The position numbers were made by a program, and so were the translations under genes. This document shows positions 6,214 to 8,632 of a stretch of 8,632 nucleotides of DNA, piece by piece (within the stretch, counting starts at the first letter, position 1; each line of letters starts with the position of its first letter). This stretch comes from JBFHES01 sp041584015 (GTDB taxonomy: Bacteria; Bacteroidota; Bacteroidia; Bacteroidales; M50B96). The DNA lies in assembly GCA_041584015.1 (NCBI GenBank), contig JBFHES010000198.1, positions 1 to 8,632 on the forward strand, given 5' to 3'. The notes under the pieces are model-generated. The model had not been told where the DNA came from and did no database searches. It was given only the letters and a program-made list of their open reading frames with translations.

Positions 6214-8244
6214 TTATTGCACTTTTATTACCTGGCGCGTCATTGCTCCTTTTTTGCCTGTGACTCTTAAATAATAGGTACCCGGTTTTAAATCAGTAGT
6301 GTTTATTTCAAATCGCTCCACAGGCTCCTGCAACCGCTTTGTTCGTATAACTCTTCCTTTCATGTCGAATAACTCATAACTTGTGCATGCGTGCCCTTCT
6401 AGTGCAACACTTAGCGAAGAGCTAAACGGATTTGGGCCCATCCTAAAACTTTTCATTGCTTGCTCCATTTGGGCAGACAGAGAATTAACAGGAGTCTCAA
6501 AGGCTCCAATATCTGGTGCAGCACCATTGTAATTATCTGATGGTATATTCACGATGGTATCATCATTTAAAACAAAGAAATGCGTCCCTGCATCAATCAG
6601 CGTTGATGAATCATTTAAATGAAAGTTATCATTAGTCGCATCAATAAAAAGCGGATCGGTAAACACATTGCCATCATGCCAGGTAATTTCTGCGTTATTC
6701 ACATCCTGAAACGTAGAGCCATTTGTTGGAATATTTGAATAGGCTAAATCAACAAGTGTCTTGCCATCCTGATCAATCAGAAATTGAATTTCAATAACCG
6801 GATTGTTATTTAGTATGCTGTTGACAAATAATAAGGTATCGTGTTGCAACAGAAAAGCTCCACCCTGCATTGCCGAGTTTTTAGCAACCGTGGATGATAA
6901 AATGTTAATTTGGCTTCCATACGATCTGATGGCACCACCAAAATCTGAGCTATTACCATTTATCAAACAATGATTTAATTTTACGTCTGCATTGTTTAAA
7001 TAGAACGCACCTCCATGTGTGGCAAGGTTATTAGAAAAAATGGACGAGTCGGCATGAAAAGTTCCATGACTAATATGCATGGCACCACCATAGTTCTGCG
7101 AACTAAAGGGGCCACAAAAATTTGAATCCACCATAACATTGTTTAGGTATACATTACACCTATATAGATGCATGGCTGCGCCATCTCCACCTATTCCGGA
7201 TGATGATTCATTTCGGTTGATCTCTGAATCGTAAATGTAAAAGTCTGAATTATTCGAATAAATGGCACCACCAGCATACCCACCTTTATTGTCATTAATC
7301 TCAGAATTTGTAATTGTAATACTGGCATAATATAAATGCAAGGTTCCAAAAGTGTTGCTTGCTACATTATTATTTAGCTTACTATTGTTTAAGCTAAAAT
7401 TATATGAACTTCCAATTGTATTCATAATCCCTAAGCCTCCAATCAAATGAGCAAGGTTGTTTTCTATATTGCAAGATTCAATTATCACATTAGAGTTTCT
7501 TGAAAGCATTCCACCTCCATCAATGCTTTCGTTATTCCTGATGGTTGAATTTGTCAACAATAATTCAGAATCTCTTAAATAGATCCCGCCACCTTCACCA
7601 TAGGCTACTGAGCTAACGTTTCCGGAGATAAGACAGTTATCAATTACTGCATCCGATTCAAGCAAAAACACTCCGGCACCTTCACCTAAAAAGGAACCAC
7701 CACTAACCTGATTATTCTGAACTTTTGAGTTTAAGAGTTCAATACCACTATGCCTGCTATAAATGCCCCCCGCGCTATTATGCAAGCTGGTAATAATATT
7801 ATCATGAATAAATAAGTGATCCATTTTAATGGCATTTACGCTATCAATTAACAAGCCACCACCAAAAAGAAAACTTTGTCCGAAAATTGATGAATCGGTA
7901 TAGGTCCCATTTCCGTTGGTTATGCTTAGCCCGATAAGGTTCACATTCCCAGATGGAATATTTTTAACAATAATAACTGATCCGGACGTATCACCATCAA
8001 TAATGGTATTGGTAATATTTAAGGTGTCATTTGTAATGAGATATTCGGAACTCAGTGTTAATGGCTTCGAGATGTATAAATTTTCAAAATAAGTTCCGCT
8101 GGATACGATGATAGTATCGTTAGCATCTGCAGCATCAATTGCATTTTGTATGGTGGAATAATCGGCAGGCACCTGCAGAATTTGACCAAGTGTGTTTAGT
8201 GGGCTAATGAGCACAAAGCTTAGAATAAGTAAGGTGTTTTTCAT
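6214..8244 (-). CDS. Secreted parallel beta-helix protein with T9SS tail
   Basis: A 676-residue exported protein. Residues 1-20 are a signal peptide (hydrophobic LLILSFVLISPL, likely cut after LNTLG). VPADYSTIQNAIDAADANDT (25-44) is the start typical of pectin-lyase-fold proteins. From about 100 to 480 a right-handed beta-helix is marked by a glycine turn at 128 (GGGLLI), 158, 189, 218 (GGGIYL), 243, 269, 299, 325, 354, 386 (GGAMHI), 411 (GGAFYL), 436 and 461 (GGAFLL): about 13 rungs of 25-31 residues, with Asn-rich ladders. The GGA[I/F] plus SxFxxN pattern resembles chlamydial Pmp repeats. DIGAFE (578-583) closes a choice-of-anchor-Q-like segment. MGPNPFSSSLSVAL (602-615) to the end is a type A T9SS sorting domain (DMKGRV, LKPGTYYLRV). 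Cell-surface or released; no catalytic residues recognised. Confidence 0.9.
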   Translation of the reverse strand: MKNTLLILSFVLISPLNTLGQILQVPADYSTIQNAIDAADANDTIIVSSGTYFENLYISKPLTLSSEYLITNDTLNITNTIIDGDTSGSVIIVKNIPSGNVNLIGLSITNGNGTYTDSSIFGQSFLFGGGLLIDSVNAIKMDHLFIHDNIITSLHNSAGGIYSRHSGIELLNSKVQNNQVSGGSFLGEGAGVFLLESDAVIDNCLISGNVSSVAYGEGGGIYLRDSELLLTNSTIRNNESIDGGGMLSRNSNVIIESCNIENNLAHLIGGLGIMNTIGSSYNFSLNNSKLNNNVASNTFGTLHLYYASITITNSEINDNKGGYAGGAIYSNNSDFYIYDSEINRNESSSGIGGDGAAMHLYRCNVYLNNVMVDSNFCGPFSSQNYGGAMHISHGTFHADSSIFSNNLATHGGAFYLNNADVKLNHCLINGNSSDFGGAIRSYGSQINILSSTVAKNSAMQGGAFLLQHDTLLFVNSILNNNPVIEIQFLIDQDGKTLVDLAYSNIPTNGSTFQDVNNAEITWHDGNVFTDPLFIDATNDNFHLNDSSTLIDAGTHFFVLNDDTIVNIPSDNYNGAAPDIGAFETPVNSLSAQMEQAMKSFRMGPNPFSSSLSVALEGHACTSYELFDMKGRVIRTKRLQEPVERFEINTTDLKPGTYYLRVTGKKGAMTRQVIKVQ

Positions 8245-8339
8245 GATGTTAATTTTATTGATGATCGCTCAACACCAAAGAATTAAACATCACGAAATGT
8301 TCAATGTCTTACGAAACTTAACAATCCCTTAACAGCTTA

Positions 8340-8632
8340 TTAATTTGTTAATTCCCGACCTAGTTCGTTACAACTCTGCAATAAAGTTTCGTTACGTTTA
8401 GCGTCAATTGCAGCCAAATGTTCTGGCAAGCCTAGCTTCCCGTAAAGGCCTTTAAGCTCCTCTTCAGTTTTAACGATATGATTGCTCACAGCTAAGCGTG
8501 TTCCTGAAATAATGTGCAGCTTAATATTTTTTCCTAATATCTTCTTCAGGAAGCTAAATAAATCAATTACTGGTTGTGAATCGTTTTCATCAGATGAACC
8601 CATGGCAAGTAAGAGCACAATATCTTTTGTCC
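8340..8632 (-). CDS. Unrecognised protein, C-terminal part, cut by the window edge
   Basis: The frame is open to the right edge without a stop and reads TKDIVLLLAMGSSDENDSQP at its visible start, so the true start is probably beyond 8632; a GTG at 8616-8618 exists but would cut into a hydrophobic beta-strand-like segment. About 97 residues are visible. Hydrophobic strand IVLLLAMG, an acidic turn, helix-like VIDLFSFLKKILG, strand IKLHIISG and helices EEELKGLYGKLG and AKRNETLLQSCNELGREL suggest an alternating alpha/beta cytosolic fold. I do not recognise the family. It is transcribed toward the beta-helix gene, 95 bp away. That gap has a TTTG at 8277-8280 (- strand) but no good TAnnTTTG, so whether the two share a transcript is open. 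Confidence 0.65.
   Translation of the reverse strand, partial: TKDIVLLLAMGSSDENDSQPVIDLFSFLKKILGKNIKLHIISGTRLAVSNHIVKTEEELKGLYGKLGLPEHLAAIDAKRNETLLQSCNELGRELTN

Noticed and set aside
8340..8632. CbiX/sirohydrochlorin chelatase identity, from the LLLAMGSSDENDS segment
   Set aside because: Only the strand-then-GSxD shape is similar; the chelatase histidine is replaced by Met and the rest does not match.

Overview
The window looks like ordinary chromosome from a Bacteroidota bacterium, most likely of the Cytophagales type. Three things point there. The secreted protein at the right ends in a type IX secretion (T9SS) sorting tail. Two genes are preceded by the Bacteroidota -7 promoter element TAnnTTTG, and none has a clear Shine-Dalgarno sequence. 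Base composition is moderately AT-rich. No phage, transposase, CRISPR array, rRNA or tRNA was seen.

Layout. 1-230 holds only a decayed coding remnant with several stops and a frame change. 282-626 (-) is a small DsrE-family protein. 808-3288 (+) is the DEAH-box helicase HrpB, with no usable ATG and a probable TTG start. 3399-4307 (+) is a ten-helix EamA/DMT transporter. 4419-5114 (+) is a seven-helix membrane protein resembling DUF6962. 5228-6124 (+) is a CvfB-type S1-domain RNA-binding protein. A strong two-way terminator at 6148-6183 separates it from 6214-8244 (-), a large secreted parallel beta-helix protein. The right edge (8340-8632, -) is the C-terminal part of an unrecognised gene that continues outside the window.

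The genes do not form one pathway. hrpB, the transporter, the seven-helix protein and cvfB share a strand, but gaps of 110-113 bp carrying promoter-like or hairpin sequence suggest separate transcription. HrpB and CvfB are both nucleic-acid-related; this shared theme is not evidence of joint function.

The most unusual content is non-coding. A 31-nt hairpin repeat family occurs three times between 235 and 792, with arms that differ between copies but mostly still pair; one copy lies just ahead of the hrpB start. Separately, a 19-bp inverted repeat (18/19 identical), each arm itself a palindrome, brackets the whole hrpB-transporter gap, touching the stop codon of one gene and the start codon of the next. 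Both look like REP/BIME-type elements, but no mobilising enzyme is in the window.
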